Positions 56,730 through 64,000 of a DNA stretch of 64,000 nucleotides are shown here, piece after piece; within the stretch, counting starts at the first letter, position 1; each line of letters begins with the position of its first letter. Source of the stretch: Homoserinibacter sp. YIM 151385 (GTDB lineage Bacteria; Actinomycetota; Actinomycetes; Actinomycetales; Microbacteriaceae). The notes under the pieces were generated by a model that saw nothing but the letters and a program-made list of their open reading frames with translations, searched no databases and was not told where the DNA came from. The translations under genes were made by a program, and so were the position numbers. The DNA lies in contig NZ_CP115175.1 in assembly GCF_027912415.1 (NCBI RefSeq), forward strand, positions 744,001-808,000. Reading direction: 5' to 3'.

Positions 56730-56854
56730 CAGAGACCTCTCATGCGGGGGTTGCTGTACCCCCCGAGTCTATAACCCTGAGACGCGCCTCCGACGACGCC
56801 CCGAATCCGGCGCGCCACGGCTGTCGACTCGCCGGGCGCGCCCCCGCAGACGCG

Positions 56855-56889
56855 GACGGGCGCCCGGCCGTGATGGCCGGGCGCCCGTC
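56855..56889 (-). terminator. Terminator after erpA
   Basis: A 15-bp perfect stem (GACGGGCGCCCGGCC and its complement) with a 5-base loop lies 16 bases beyond the erpA stop and upstream of ctaC on the same strand. It insulates the oxidase promoter, which must lie within 56730-56855. Confidence 0.85.
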
Positions 56890-56905
56890 GGACGCGGTGC
56901 GGGAC

Positions 56906-57259
56906 TCAGTGGAAGGAGTCGCCGCAGGCGCAGCTGCCCTGCGCGTTGGGGTTGTCGATCGAGAAGCCCTGCTTCTGGATGGTGTCCTCGAAGTCGATCG
57001 AGGCGCCGTCGAGGTACGGGACGCTCATCTGGTCGACGACGAGCTCGACGCCCTCGAAGTCCTTCACGACATCCCCGTCGAGCGAGCGCTCGTCGAAGTA
57101 GAGCTGGTAGATGAGGCCGGAGCAGCCGCCGGGCTGCACGGCGATGCGGAGTCGCAGGTCGTCGCGCCCCTCCTGGTCGAGGAGCGTGCGCACCTTGGTG
57201 CTCGCCGCCTCGGTGAGGGTCACGCCGTGCGTCGCGGTGTCGATGGTCGCGTCGGTCAT
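56906..57259 (-). CDS. erpA: Iron-sulfur cluster insertion protein (ErpA/IscA/HesB type)
   Basis: A-type carrier protein that delivers iron-sulfur clusters to target enzymes. The 117-residue protein holds the three conserved cysteines: Cys46 in QPGGCSGLIYQL and Cys110/Cys112 in GSCACGDSFH. VTLTEAASTKVRTLL near the N terminus is typical. The symbol is by best resemblance; actinobacterial A-type proteins are named variously. Possible clients nearby are the Rieske subunit QcrA and other iron-sulfur enzymes. Confidence 0.92.
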   Translation of the reverse strand: MTDATIDTATHGVTLTEAASTKVRTLLDQEGRDDLRLRIAVQPGGCSGLIYQLYFDERSLDGDVVKDFEGVELVVDQMSVPYLDGASIDFEDTIQKQGFSIDNPNAQGSCACGDSFH

Positions 57260-57296
57260 GGCGCGATTCTACCTCGCCCGGGCGCGGGACGCCGGG

Positions 57297-58706
57297 TCAC
57301 GGCCGGCGCGCGTCGAGGCGGCTGAGCAGCAGCGCCTCCGCGAGGATCGATCGGTGGAAGCTCCCGAGGTCGAGGGACTCGTTGGGGCTGTGCGCGCGGG
57401 AGTCCGGGTCCTCGACGCCGGTCACGAGGATCTGCGCCTCGGGGAAGCGCGCGACGAGGTCCGAGATGAACGGGATGCTGCCGCCGACGCCCATCTCGAC
57501 CGGGGCCGTTCCCCAGGCCTCCTCGAGCGCCGCGAGGGTCTCCCCCACGGCCCAGCCGCTCGTGTCGACGAGGAAGGCGTCGCCCTGGTCGCCATCGCCG
57601 ATCTCGACGTGCGCGCCGAAGGGCGTGTGCGCGCGGATGTGGCGCTCGAGCGCCGCGTGGGCGTCGGCCGAGCGCTGCCCGGGCGCGACGCGCGCGCTCA
57701 CCTTGACCGTGACGGAGGGGATGAGCGTGTTCGAGGCGTTCACGACGCTCGGCGCGTCGATGCCCGTGACGGTCACGGTCGGCTTGTTCCAGAGCCGGCT
57801 GAGGATGGTGCCGTCGCCGATCGGCGAGACGCCCTCGAGCAGGCCCGTCTCGGCGCGGAGCTGCGCCTCGTCGTACTCCGGGGTCTCGGCCTCCCGCACC
57901 GTCATCCCCTCGACCGCGACCGAGCCGTCCGCATCCCAGAAGGTGTCGAGGAGGCGGATCGCGGCGAGCATCGCGTCGGGGACGGCGCCGCCGAACATGC
58001 CGGAGTGCGAGGCGTGCTCGAGCGTCGAGACCGTGAGGCGGAAGGTCACGTTGCCGCGGAGGCCGACGGTGAGGGCGGGCACGCTCGTCGACCAGTTGCC
58101 CGAGTCGGCGACGACGATCGCGTCGGCGCGGAGCTGCGCCTCGTGATCGGCGAGGAAGTTGGCGAAGGAGCGCGAGCCGAACTCCTCCTCGCCCTCGAAG
58201 AAGAGCACGATGCCGAGGTCGAGGTCGGCCCCGCGCGCCGCGACGAGCGCGCGGATGGCGGCGAGATGCGCGACCACGCCCGCCTTGTCGTCGGCCGCGC
58301 CGCGCCCGTAGAGGCGCTGGCCGCGCAGGGCCGGCTCGAAGGGCGCCGATGCCCAGTCCTCGTCCCTGCCGGGAGGCTGGACGTCGTGGTGGGCGTAGAG
58401 CAGCACGGTGGGCGCGCCGTTGCGCGCGGCTCGGGTCGCGAGCACCGCCGGCTGACCGAGCTGCTCGCCGTCGCCGATGCGCGACTGCGCGATCTCGACC
58501 GAGTCGAAGAGCTCGAGCTCGCGCACGAGCTGGGCGATCGCCTCGGCGCTCTCGCGCACGTGCGCCGGGTCGAAGCCGTCCCAGGAGACGGAGGGGATGC
58601 GGACCAGTCGGGAGAGCTCCGCGATGGATGCCGGGAGGGCCGCGTGGACGGCCTCCGCGATCTGCTCGGCGTTCGGACTCGCGGGCGTGGGGGCGGTGTC
58701 GGCCAT
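57297..58706 (-). CDS. M20 family dipeptidase/peptidase
   Basis: Zinc-dependent exopeptidase of the M20 family (carnosinase-like CPG2 group). The 469-residue protein has metal-binding VLLYAHHDVQPPG and GRGAADDKAG, the catalytic Glu in FFEGEEEFGS, and the dimerisation domain (about 200-370). It closes with AHSPNESLDLGSFHR. The ATG at 58706 (MADTAPTPASP) is chosen; the longer frame upstream is antisense to the next gene. It is probably cytosolic and recycles dipeptides. It is divergent from the DUF3043 gene with a 40-base gap. Confidence 0.93.
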   Translation of the reverse strand: MADTAPTPASPNAEQIAEAVHAALPASIAELSRLVRIPSVSWDGFDPAHVRESAEAIAQLVRELELFDSVEIAQSRIGDGEQLGQPAVLATRAARNGAPTVLLYAHHDVQPPGRDEDWASAPFEPALRGQRLYGRGAADDKAGVVAHLAAIRALVAARGADLDLGIVLFFEGEEEFGSRSFANFLADHEAQLRADAIVVADSGNWSTSVPALTVGLRGNVTFRLTVSTLEHASHSGMFGGAVPDAMLAAIRLLDTFWDADGSVAVEGMTVREAETPEYDEAQLRAETGLLEGVSPIGDGTILSRLWNKPTVTVTGIDAPSVVNASNTLIPSVTVKVSARVAPGQRSADAHAALERHIRAHTPFGAHVEIGDGDQGDAFLVDTSGWAVGETLAALEEAWGTAPVEMGVGGSIPFISDLVARFPEAQILVTGVEDPDSRAHSPNESLDLGSFHRSILAEALLLSRLDARRP

Positions 58707-58746
58707 GCGGGTAATCTTAGGGAGAGCGAGACGACGAGGACCTGAC

Positions 58747-59304
58747 GTGGCGAAGCCCAAGAACGAGACCCCTGCCCCTGCCGAGACCGGCGACGACGCC
58801 GGCGCGCGCAAGGGGCGCCCGACGCCGACCCGCGCCGAGCGGGAGGCCGCGAACCGGCGGCCGCTCGTCGCGAACGACCGCAAGGAGGCGCGCTCGCGGA
58901 TGAACGCCGAGCGCGACCGCCAGCGCGTCGGCATGGCGAACGGCGAGGAGCGCTACCTCCCGCCGCGCGACAAGGGGCCGCAGAAGCGCTTCGTGCGCGA
59001 CACGGTCGACGCACGCTTCTCGATCGGCGAGATCCTGCTGCCGCTCATGTTCCTCGTGATCTTCGCGACCTTCCTGCCCGACCAGCGCGTCGCGACCTAC
59101 GCCCTGCTCGGCGTGTGGGCGTTCATCCTGCTCGCGGTGCTCGACTGCGTGATCCTCGGGCAGCGGCTCACGAAGCAGCTGCGCGACAAGTACGGCGACA
59201 AGGCCGAGAAGGTCCGCTGGTACGCCGCGATGCGCGCGCTGCAGCTGCGGCCGCTCCGCCTGCCGAAGCCGCAGGTCAAGCGCGGGCAGCACCCGACGCT
59301 GTAG
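58747..59304 (+). CDS. DUF3043 family membrane protein
   Basis: The 185-residue protein matches the actinobacteria-specific DUF3043 family. A highly charged N-terminal half contains KGRPTPTRAEREAANRRPL and ERYLPPRDKGPQKRFVRDTVDARFSIGE. Two membrane helices follow (about 95-113 and 119-138) and a short basic tail. The function of the family is unknown. The GTG start at 58747 follows GAGGACC by a short spacing. The divergent neighbour is the M20 peptidase, an arrangement seen in many actinobacteria. Confidence 0.9.
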   Translation: MAKPKNETPAPAETGDDAGARKGRPTPTRAEREAANRRPLVANDRKEARSRMNAERDRQRVGMANGEERYLPPRDKGPQKRFVRDTVDARFSIGEILLPLMFLVIFATFLPDQRVATYALLGVWAFILLAVLDCVILGQRLTKQLRDKYGDKAEKVRWYAAMRALQLRPLRLPKPQVKRGQHPTL

Positions 59305-59336
59305 CGGCGGCGCGACCCCGTCCCGGGCGCGACGGC

Positions 59337-60368
59337 TCAGCGGCGCGCGAGGCGCGCGAGCCCCCGGTTGATCTGCCGCGCCCAGAGCGGGCCGCGGTAG
59401 AGGAATCCCGTGTAGCCCTGCACGAGCGTCGCGCCCGCCTCCAGCCGCTCCTGGACGTCGGCGGCCGTCTCGACGCCGCCGACCGACACGATGCAGACGC
59501 CGTCCGGCAGCGCCTCGCGCAGGATGCGGAGCAGCTCGAGTGAGCGCGACCGCAGCGGCGCCCCCGAGAGGCCGCCGGCGCCCGCCGCCTCGACGACGGC
59601 GCCGGCCGTGTGGAGCCCCTCGCGGGAGAGCGTCGTGTTCGTCGCGACGATGCCGGGCAGGCCGAGCTCGGTCACGAGCCCCGCGATCCGCACCGCCTGC
59701 TCGTCGGTGACGTCGGGGGCGATCTTGACCAGGACGGGCGTGGCGCCGGCCGCATCCCGCACCGCCTCGAGGAGGGGCGCGAGCAGCTCGAGCTCCTGGA
59801 GGCCGCGGAGCCCCGGCGTGTTCGGCGAGCTCACATTGACGACGAGGTAGTCGGCGAGCGGCGCGAGGAGGCGGGTGCTGCGGAGGTAGTCCTCGGTCGC
59901 GTCCGCGACGTCGACGACCCGGCTCTTGCCGATGTTGACGCCCAGGACGGGGCGGTTCCGGCGGCGCCGGATGCGCTCGAGCCGCGGCGCGACGGCCTCG
60001 GCTCCCGCGTTGTTGAAGCCCATCCGGTTCACGACGGCGCGGTCCGGCACGAGGCGGAAGAGGCGCGGGCGCTCGTTGCCCGGCTGCGCGTGCGCCGTGA
60101 TGGTGCCGATCTCGACGTGCCCGAAGCCGAGCGCCCCGAGCCCGGCCACCCCGCGCGCCTCCTTGTCGAAGCCCGCCGCGACCCCGAAGGGCGAGTCGAA
60201 GCGGAGGCCGAGGGCCTCGACGCCGAGTCCGGGAGCCGGACGCGTGGCCACGCGGGCGAGCGCCGAGAGGACCGGCAGGCCGAGTGCCCGGATCACCGCG
60301 AAGGCGAGGTGGTGCGCCTGCTCCGGATCGATGCGGGTGAGGATGAGGCGGAACAGCAGCGGGTACAT
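59337..60368 (-). CDS. pyrD: Dihydroorotate dehydrogenase (quinone), class 2
   Basis: Membrane-associated flavoenzyme that oxidises dihydroorotate to orotate in pyrimidine synthesis, passing electrons to menaquinone. The 343-residue protein has the class 2 N-terminal amphipathic helices (MYPLLFRLILTRIDPEQAHHLAF). It also has FGVAAGFDKEARG, NRMGFNNAGAEAV, and the catalytic-serine motif VVNVSSPNTPGLRGLQ. IVATNTTLSREGL and VSVGGVETAADV complete the FMN barrel. It follows nrdR after 33 bases. Confidence 0.97.
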   Translation of the reverse strand: MYPLLFRLILTRIDPEQAHHLAFAVIRALGLPVLSALARVATRPAPGLGVEALGLRFDSPFGVAAGFDKEARGVAGLGALGFGHVEIGTITAHAQPGNERPRLFRLVPDRAVVNRMGFNNAGAEAVAPRLERIRRRRNRPVLGVNIGKSRVVDVADATEDYLRSTRLLAPLADYLVVNVSSPNTPGLRGLQELELLAPLLEAVRDAAGATPVLVKIAPDVTDEQAVRIAGLVTELGLPGIVATNTTLSREGLHTAGAVVEAAGAGGLSGAPLRSRSLELLRILREALPDGVCIVSVGGVETAADVQERLEAGATLVQGYTGFLYRGPLWARQINRGLARLARR

Positions 60369-60401
60369 GTCCGCCTCAGGATAGCGAGCGCCGGACGGGG
60401 C

Positions 60402-60899
60402 TCAGGACCGGCCGCGCTCCCCCGCCTGGTCGGCGGCGCCGGCATCCCCGTCGGCGTGCTCGGTGCGGAGCTGCCCGATCGCCGACTCGAAGTCGTCCAG
60501 GGACTCGAAGGCCTGGTAGACGCTCGCGAAGCGGAGGTAGGCGACCTCGTCGAGCTCGCGCAGCGGCGGCAGGATCGCGAGGCCGATGTCGTTCGCCTCG
60601 ATCTGCGAGGCGCCCGTCGCCCGGATCGACTCCTCGACGCGCTGCGCGAGGAGCGCCAGATCGGTGTCGGTCACGGGCCGTCCCTGGCACGCCTTGCGGA
60701 CGCCGGAGACGATCTTCTCGCGGCTGAAGGGCTCGACCACGCCGTTGCGCTTGATGACCGTGAGGCTCGCGGTCTCGGTCGTCGAGAAGCGGCGCCCGCA
60801 CTCGGGGCACTGGCGTCGGCGGCGGATCGCGGTGCCGTCATCGCTCGTGCGCGAATCGATGACGCGGCTGTCGGGGTGGCGGCAGAAGGGGCAGTACAT
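60402..60899 (-). CDS. nrdR: Ribonucleotide reductase transcriptional repressor NrdR
   Basis: NrdR represses ribonucleotide reductase genes in response to ATP/dATP. The 165-residue protein has the zinc ribbon [17 protein letters not shown] (Cys3, Cys6) and [12 protein letters not shown] (Cys31, Cys34), and then an ATP-cone domain (about 48-138, [14 protein letters not shown]). The tail is acidic and variable. It lies 12 bases after hisD on the same strand. No NrdR-box pair was located here, as the nrd genes are elsewhere. Confidence 0.96.
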   Translation of the reverse strand: MYCPFCRHPDSRVIDSRTSDDGTAIRRRRQCPECGRRFSTTETASLTVIKRNGVVEPFSREKIVSGVRKACQGRPVTDTDLALLAQRVEESIRATGASQIEANDIGLAILPPLRELDEVAYLRFASVYQAFESLDDFESAIGQLRTEHADGDAGAADQAGERGRS

Positions 60900-60911
60900 G
60901 GTGCGAACAGG

Positions 60912-62258
60912 CTAGACGGCGTCGCCGGGTTCGGCCGCGGGGCGCGCCCCGGGGGCGGCGAGGCGGATCGCCACCGCATCGCCGTGCGCGGGCAGCGCCT
61001 CGGCGTCGCTCAGCGCGCGGACGTCCGCCGCGACGGCCTCGAGGCCCGGGCGGTCGTAGTCGACGACCTGCTGCGAGCGGAGGAAGGTCGCGGCCCCCAG
61101 CCCCGAGGCGAAGCGGGCGACGCCGCCCGTGGGGAGGACGTGGTTGCTGCCGGCGAGGTAGTCGCCCAGGCTCACGGGCGCGTGGGCGCCGAGGAAGATC
61201 GCGCCCGCGTCGACGATGCCGGCGAGCGTCGCCTCGGGGTCGCGCGTCTGGACCTCGAGGTGCTCCGGCCCGTAGGCGTTGCTGACGCGCACGGCCGCGT
61301 CGAGGTCGTCGACGAGCACGATCGCCGACTGCACGGCGCCGAGGGACGCGCGCACGCGGGCCTGGGCCGAGGTCGCCGCGACCTGACGCTCCAGCTCGGC
61401 GCGCACGGCATCCCCGAGCTCGGCAGAGTCGGTGACGAGGACGGCGGAGGCGAGCTCGTCGTGCTCCGCCTGGCTCACGAGGTCGGCCGCGACATAGGCC
61501 GGGTCGGCCGAGTCGTCGGCGATCACGAGGATCTCGGTCGGTCCCGCCTCGGAGTCGATGCCGACGACGCCCTGCACGACGCGCTTCGCGGCCGCGACCC
61601 ACACGTTGCCCGGACCCGTGACGAGATCGACGGGCTCGAGGCCGAGGTCGGCGGCGCCGTAGGCGAAGGCGCCGATCGCCCCCGCGCCGCCCATCGCGTA
61701 GACTTCCTCGACGCCGAGGAGCGCCGCGGCGCCCAGGATCACCGGGTGCACCCGGCCGCCGTGCTCGCGCTGCGGCGGGGAGGCGAGGGCGATGGAGGCG
61801 ACGCCGGCGACCTGCGCGGGCACCACGTTCATGACGACGCTCGAGGGGTAGACGGCCTTGCCGCCGGGGACGTAGAGGCCGACGCGCCCGATCGGCTGCC
61901 AGCGCTGGCGGATGCGGGCGCCCGGCCCGATCTCGGTGACGGCCGGCGGCGGCACCTGTGCGGCGCTCGCGAGCCGGACCCGCTCGATGGCGCGCTCGAG
62001 CGCCGCGCGCACGGCCGGGTCGAGCGCCTCCAGCGCCGCCGCGAGCTCCTCGGCGGGCACGCGCACCTGCTCGGGGCGCACGCCGTCGAAGCGCTCCGCC
62101 TGATCGAGCAGGGCCGCCCCGCCGCCGTGCCGCACCTCCTCCACGAGGGCGCGGGCGCCGTCGGCGGCGCGCGTCGCATCCTGCTCGGGTCGGGGCAGGA
62201 TGCCGATCAGCTCAGCCCGCGTGAGGGGGCGGCCGCGGAGGTCGAGCGTCGAGATCAT
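60912..62258 (-). CDS. hisD: Histidinol dehydrogenase
   Basis: HisD catalyses the last two oxidations in histidine synthesis, histidinol to histidine, using NAD and zinc. The 448-residue enzyme has VGLYVPGGKAVYPSSVVMNVVPAQVAGV, MGGAGAIGAFAYG, the VTGPGNVWVAAAKR block, GIDSEAGPTEILVIAD, and AEHDELASAVLVTDS. SLGDYLAGSNHVLPTGG is near the C terminus. It opens the hisD-nrdR-pyrD run on the minus strand. No other his genes are in the window. Confidence 0.97.
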   Translation of the reverse strand: MISTLDLRGRPLTRAELIGILPRPEQDATRAADGARALVEEVRHGGGAALLDQAERFDGVRPEQVRVPAEELAAALEALDPAVRAALERAIERVRLASAAQVPPPAVTEIGPGARIRQRWQPIGRVGLYVPGGKAVYPSSVVMNVVPAQVAGVASIALASPPQREHGGRVHPVILGAAALLGVEEVYAMGGAGAIGAFAYGAADLGLEPVDLVTGPGNVWVAAAKRVVQGVVGIDSEAGPTEILVIADDSADPAYVAADLVSQAEHDELASAVLVTDSAELGDAVRAELERQVAATSAQARVRASLGAVQSAIVLVDDLDAAVRVSNAYGPEHLEVQTRDPEATLAGIVDAGAIFLGAHAPVSLGDYLAGSNHVLPTGGVARFASGLGAATFLRSQQVVDYDRPGLEAVAADVRALSDAEALPAHGDAVAIRLAAPGARPAAEPGDAV

Positions 62259-62320
62259 CGGGGCAATCGTATCGGCGGCCAGCGGACCGGGCGTCCGGAG
62301 GGGCAGGATTGGAGTCGACC

Positions 62321-62842
62321 ATGGACGACACCCGCACCGCGCCCGACGAGCCCCGCATCGTCGACGACCTCTCCGCCTTCAAGCTCGCGTTCCGCCGCCT
62401 CGCGGCGGGCGTCGCCGTCGTGACCGCCCTCGACGCGCACGGGACCCCGCGCGGCTTCACCGCGACCTCCGTCGCCTCGCTCGCCGCCGTCCCGCCGCTC
62501 GCCACCTTCAACATGGCGCGCGTGTCGACCGCGTGGCCGGCGATCGAGCAGGGCGAGCGGGTCGTGATCCACCTGCTCGGCGCCCGCAACCGCGACGTCG
62601 CCGCGATCATGGCGGGCGACCACGACCACCGCTTCGACGGCGACCACTGGGCGCCCGGCCCCCACGGTCTCCCGCTGCTGCGCGACGTCCCCAGCTGGAT
62701 GCTCGGCCGCATCGTCGAGCGCGTGCACATCGCCGACAACGCCGTCGTCGTCGTCCAGATCGAGGACGGCGGCCTCGGCGAGCCCGACGAGGCCCTCGTC
62801 TACCATGAGCGCGGCTACCACCGGCCGCTGATGCTCGACTGA
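62321..62842 (+). CDS. Flavin reductase-like (DIM6/NTAB) domain protein
   Basis: FMN-binding split-barrel protein of the flavin reductase family, which reduces FMN for partner mono-oxygenases or acts as a stand-alone reductase. The 173-residue protein has FRRLAAGVAVVTAL, PRGFTATSVASLAAVPPLATFNM and VVIHLLGARNRDVAAIM, typical blocks. The ATG at 62321 with GGAG six bases upstream is chosen over a TTG twelve bases earlier. Its partner is unknown, as no mono-oxygenase lies nearby. Confidence 0.9.
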   Translation: MDDTRTAPDEPRIVDDLSAFKLAFRRLAAGVAVVTALDAHGTPRGFTATSVASLAAVPPLATFNMARVSTAWPAIEQGERVVIHLLGARNRDVAAIMAGDHDHRFDGDHWAPGPHGLPLLRDVPSWMLGRIVERVHIADNAVVVVQIEDGGLGEPDEALVYHERGYHRPLMLD

Positions 62843-62868
62843 GCCGCCCGAGGACCCTGGAGGACCGG

Positions 62869-63243
62869 ATGACCGACCACGCCGCGCACGTCGCGCACGC
62901 CGCCGAGCTGGAGGCCCTCGAGCCGCTGCTGCACCGCCTCCCCGAGGACCTCGAGCCGAGCCGCGTCGGCGAGCTCGTCTCGCCCGCCTTCTGGGAGGTC
63001 GGCGCCTCGGGCGCGGTCTACGCCCGCGAGCACGTCCTCGACGCCCTCGCGCACCGCGGCGACACCCCGCAGGACGCGGGCTGGACGGTCTCCGACTTCG
63101 CCGCCCGCGAGCTCTCGCCCGGGCTCTGGCTCGCGACCTACGCCCTGGAGCAAGATGCGGGCCGTCTCTCCCGCCGGTCGACGATCTGGCGCCGCGAGGG
63201 CGGCGGCTGGGTCGCGGAGTACCACCAGGGCACGCTCGTCTGA
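62869..63243 (+). CDS. DUF4440/NTF2-like protein
   Basis: The 124-residue protein resembles the SnoaL/DUF4440 group of NTF2-like folds: LEPSRVGELVSPAFWEVGASG near residue 30-50, and LATYALEQDAGRLSRRSTIWRREGGGWVAEYHQGTLV at the end. Such proteins bind small ligands or act as isomerases; no catalytic residue can be assigned. It follows the flavin reductase gene by 26 bases and overlaps the next gene by one base. Confidence 0.8.
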   Translation: MTDHAAHVAHAAELEALEPLLHRLPEDLEPSRVGELVSPAFWEVGASGAVYAREHVLDALAHRGDTPQDAGWTVSDFAARELSPGLWLATYALEQDAGRLSRRSTIWRREGGGWVAEYHQGTLV

Positions 63244-63716
63244 TGGACGCGGTGCGCCGATTTCGGCGCGTCGCGCACGCCCGGAGCGTGCGGCGGGCGG
63301 ATGAGCAGCAGGTGATCGATGCCGCCGTCGCGCTCCTGGCGATCGGCATCGACGAGCCGGCCATCGTCGAGCTCGGTTCTCTCCGACGTCCCGCGAACGC
63401 GTTCCAGGTCGACGCCCTCGTGGAGCGGTCGCTGGTGGCGCTGGGCCTCGACCGGGCAGGCGAGGCGGACGCCTGGCTCGCGGCGGCGGCGCTGCTCGCC
63501 GAGCCCTTTCTCGCGGGATCGATGAGCGCCGCGGATCTCGCCTCGCGGTGGCACGACCGGATCGGACATGAGCGGGCCACCGACTTCCTCCCCGTCGACG
63601 TCGCGGAGCTCGCGGATCAGCTCGAGATGTCCGGATCCGGCGGAGGCCGTTCTCTGTCGGAGGCCGAGGGGGCGATCCGCGACGCAGCCGAGCTGATGAC
63701 CCGTCTGTCCGCGTGA
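63243..63716 (+). CDS. Hypothetical protein
   Basis: The 157-residue product (MDAVRRFRRVAHARSVRRADEQQ) is soluble and mainly helical, with alternating acidic and hydrophobic positions. It has no motif I recognise. G/C third-position use is normal and the start overlaps the previous stop (TGATG). It is therefore likely to be a real, co-translated gene rather than a shadow. The region after it, 63717-63885, holds no gene. Confidence 0.6.
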   Translation: MDAVRRFRRVAHARSVRRADEQQVIDAAVALLAIGIDEPAIVELGSLRRPANAFQVDALVERSLVALGLDRAGEADAWLAAAALLAEPFLAGSMSAADLASRWHDRIGHERATDFLPVDVAELADQLEMSGSGGGRSLSEAEGAIRDAAELMTRLSA

Positions 63717-63885
63717 CGCGCGTGCGGCCGACCGGCTCAGGCGCGGATCCGCGGCGCTGGACGCCGAGGACCGCGGTCTGAGCCGGGATGCGGGGCGCCA
63801 GGTCGACGGTGACCGCTGAGGCGGCGACGCGCCGCGGATGCCTCGGCGGCGAGCTGGTTGCGCGGAGCCGGCGCGCTGGTCGCGC

Positions 63886-64000
63886 TCAGACCACGCAGTT
63901 CGGGCCGAGGAGGCTCTTGAGCTCGCCGTAGAGGTCGGCCGTGACGGTCACGGGGTACGGGATCTCGAACATGCGGGCGGTGTCGCCGCGCACGAGCCGG
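63886..64000 (-). CDS. dnaE: DNA polymerase III alpha subunit, C-terminal end (partial)
   Basis: Only the last 37 codons are inside the window. The visible end reads RLVRGDTARMFEIPYPVTVT and then ADLYGELKSLLGPNCVV before TGA. This looks like the extreme C terminus of the actinobacterial replicative polymerase DnaE, whose gene commonly lies near hisD and nrdR. With so short a fragment the call is tentative; the rest lies beyond the right edge. Confidence 0.65.
   Translation of the reverse strand, partial: RLVRGDTARMFEIPYPVTVTADLYGELKSLLGPNCVV

Overview
The window is chromosomal DNA from a very G+C-rich actinobacterium, most likely of the order Micrococcales and probably Microbacteriaceae. Supporting signs are the strong G/C third-position bias, frequent GTG starts, 4-base ATGA/GTGA gene overlaps, a diheme cytochrome bcc-aa3 branch, an actinobacterial type VII secretion (T7SS/ESX) locus, and the conserved order pdxS-pdxT-yebC-ruvC-ruvA-ruvB-yajC-secD-secF. 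I see no rRNA, insertion sequence, prophage or CRISPR array. The family-level placement is inference.

Layout. (1) 1-8581, minus strand: a housekeeping run of pdxS, pdxT, a small membrane protein, yebC, ruvCAB, yajC, secD and secF, with pdxY divergent from pdxS. (2) 9556-27320: an 18-kb type VII secretion island. It holds the three-ATPase motor EccC, two different EccD-like channel proteins, an RDD-FHA protein, a WXG100 pair, EccB, a mycosin protease, a YbaB-like protein and two candidate substrates. A second block in the opposite orientation carries an ESX-like protein, a second divergent mycosin and a Gly-rich PGRS-like protein. A near-palindrome (GGGGAS-nn-CTCCCCAT) recurs upstream of three of its transcription units. 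(3) 27451-30601: a HIT protein, thrS and four tRNA genes (Val-GAC, Cys, Gly, Val-CAC). (4) 30575-33118: the ammonium channel amt behind a well-spaced GlnR-type box, followed by a degenerate Amt paralogue that lacks both pore histidines. (5) 33115-40488: cytochrome bd oxidase (cydA, cydB and a fused cydDC), divergent from a BlaI-type repressor and an M56 protease; two perfect 17-bp operators lie between them. (6) 40550-42235: a TrxB-like flavoprotein divergent from an XRE-cupin regulator, then a perfect 70-bp palindrome. (7) 42240-47212: PTS-dependent dihydroxyacetone kinase (dhaKLM) divergent from glpF-glpK. (8) 47329-56729: trpD, then the aerobic chain ctaE-qcrC-qcrA-qcrB and, on the other strand, ctaC-ctaD-ctaF plus an acetyltransferase. 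About 500 bp of repeat-rich non-coding DNA lies between the two respiratory clusters. (9) 56906-64000: erpA, an M20 dipeptidase, a DUF3043 membrane protein, pyrD, nrdR, hisD, a flavin reductase, two small genes and the 3' end of dnaE.

How it fits together. The respiratory genes encode both terminal branches of an aerobic actinobacterium: the proton-pumping bcc-aa3 supercomplex and the high-affinity bd oxidase, the latter apparently under BlaI-type control. The glycerol/dihydroxyacetone genes form a divergent C3-sugar module. The most unusual part is the T7SS island, which lies between thrS-HIT and pdxS-pdxT, where many actinobacteria carry pgsA/pimA-type phospholipid genes. It therefore looks inserted into, or substituted within, an otherwise conserved block.
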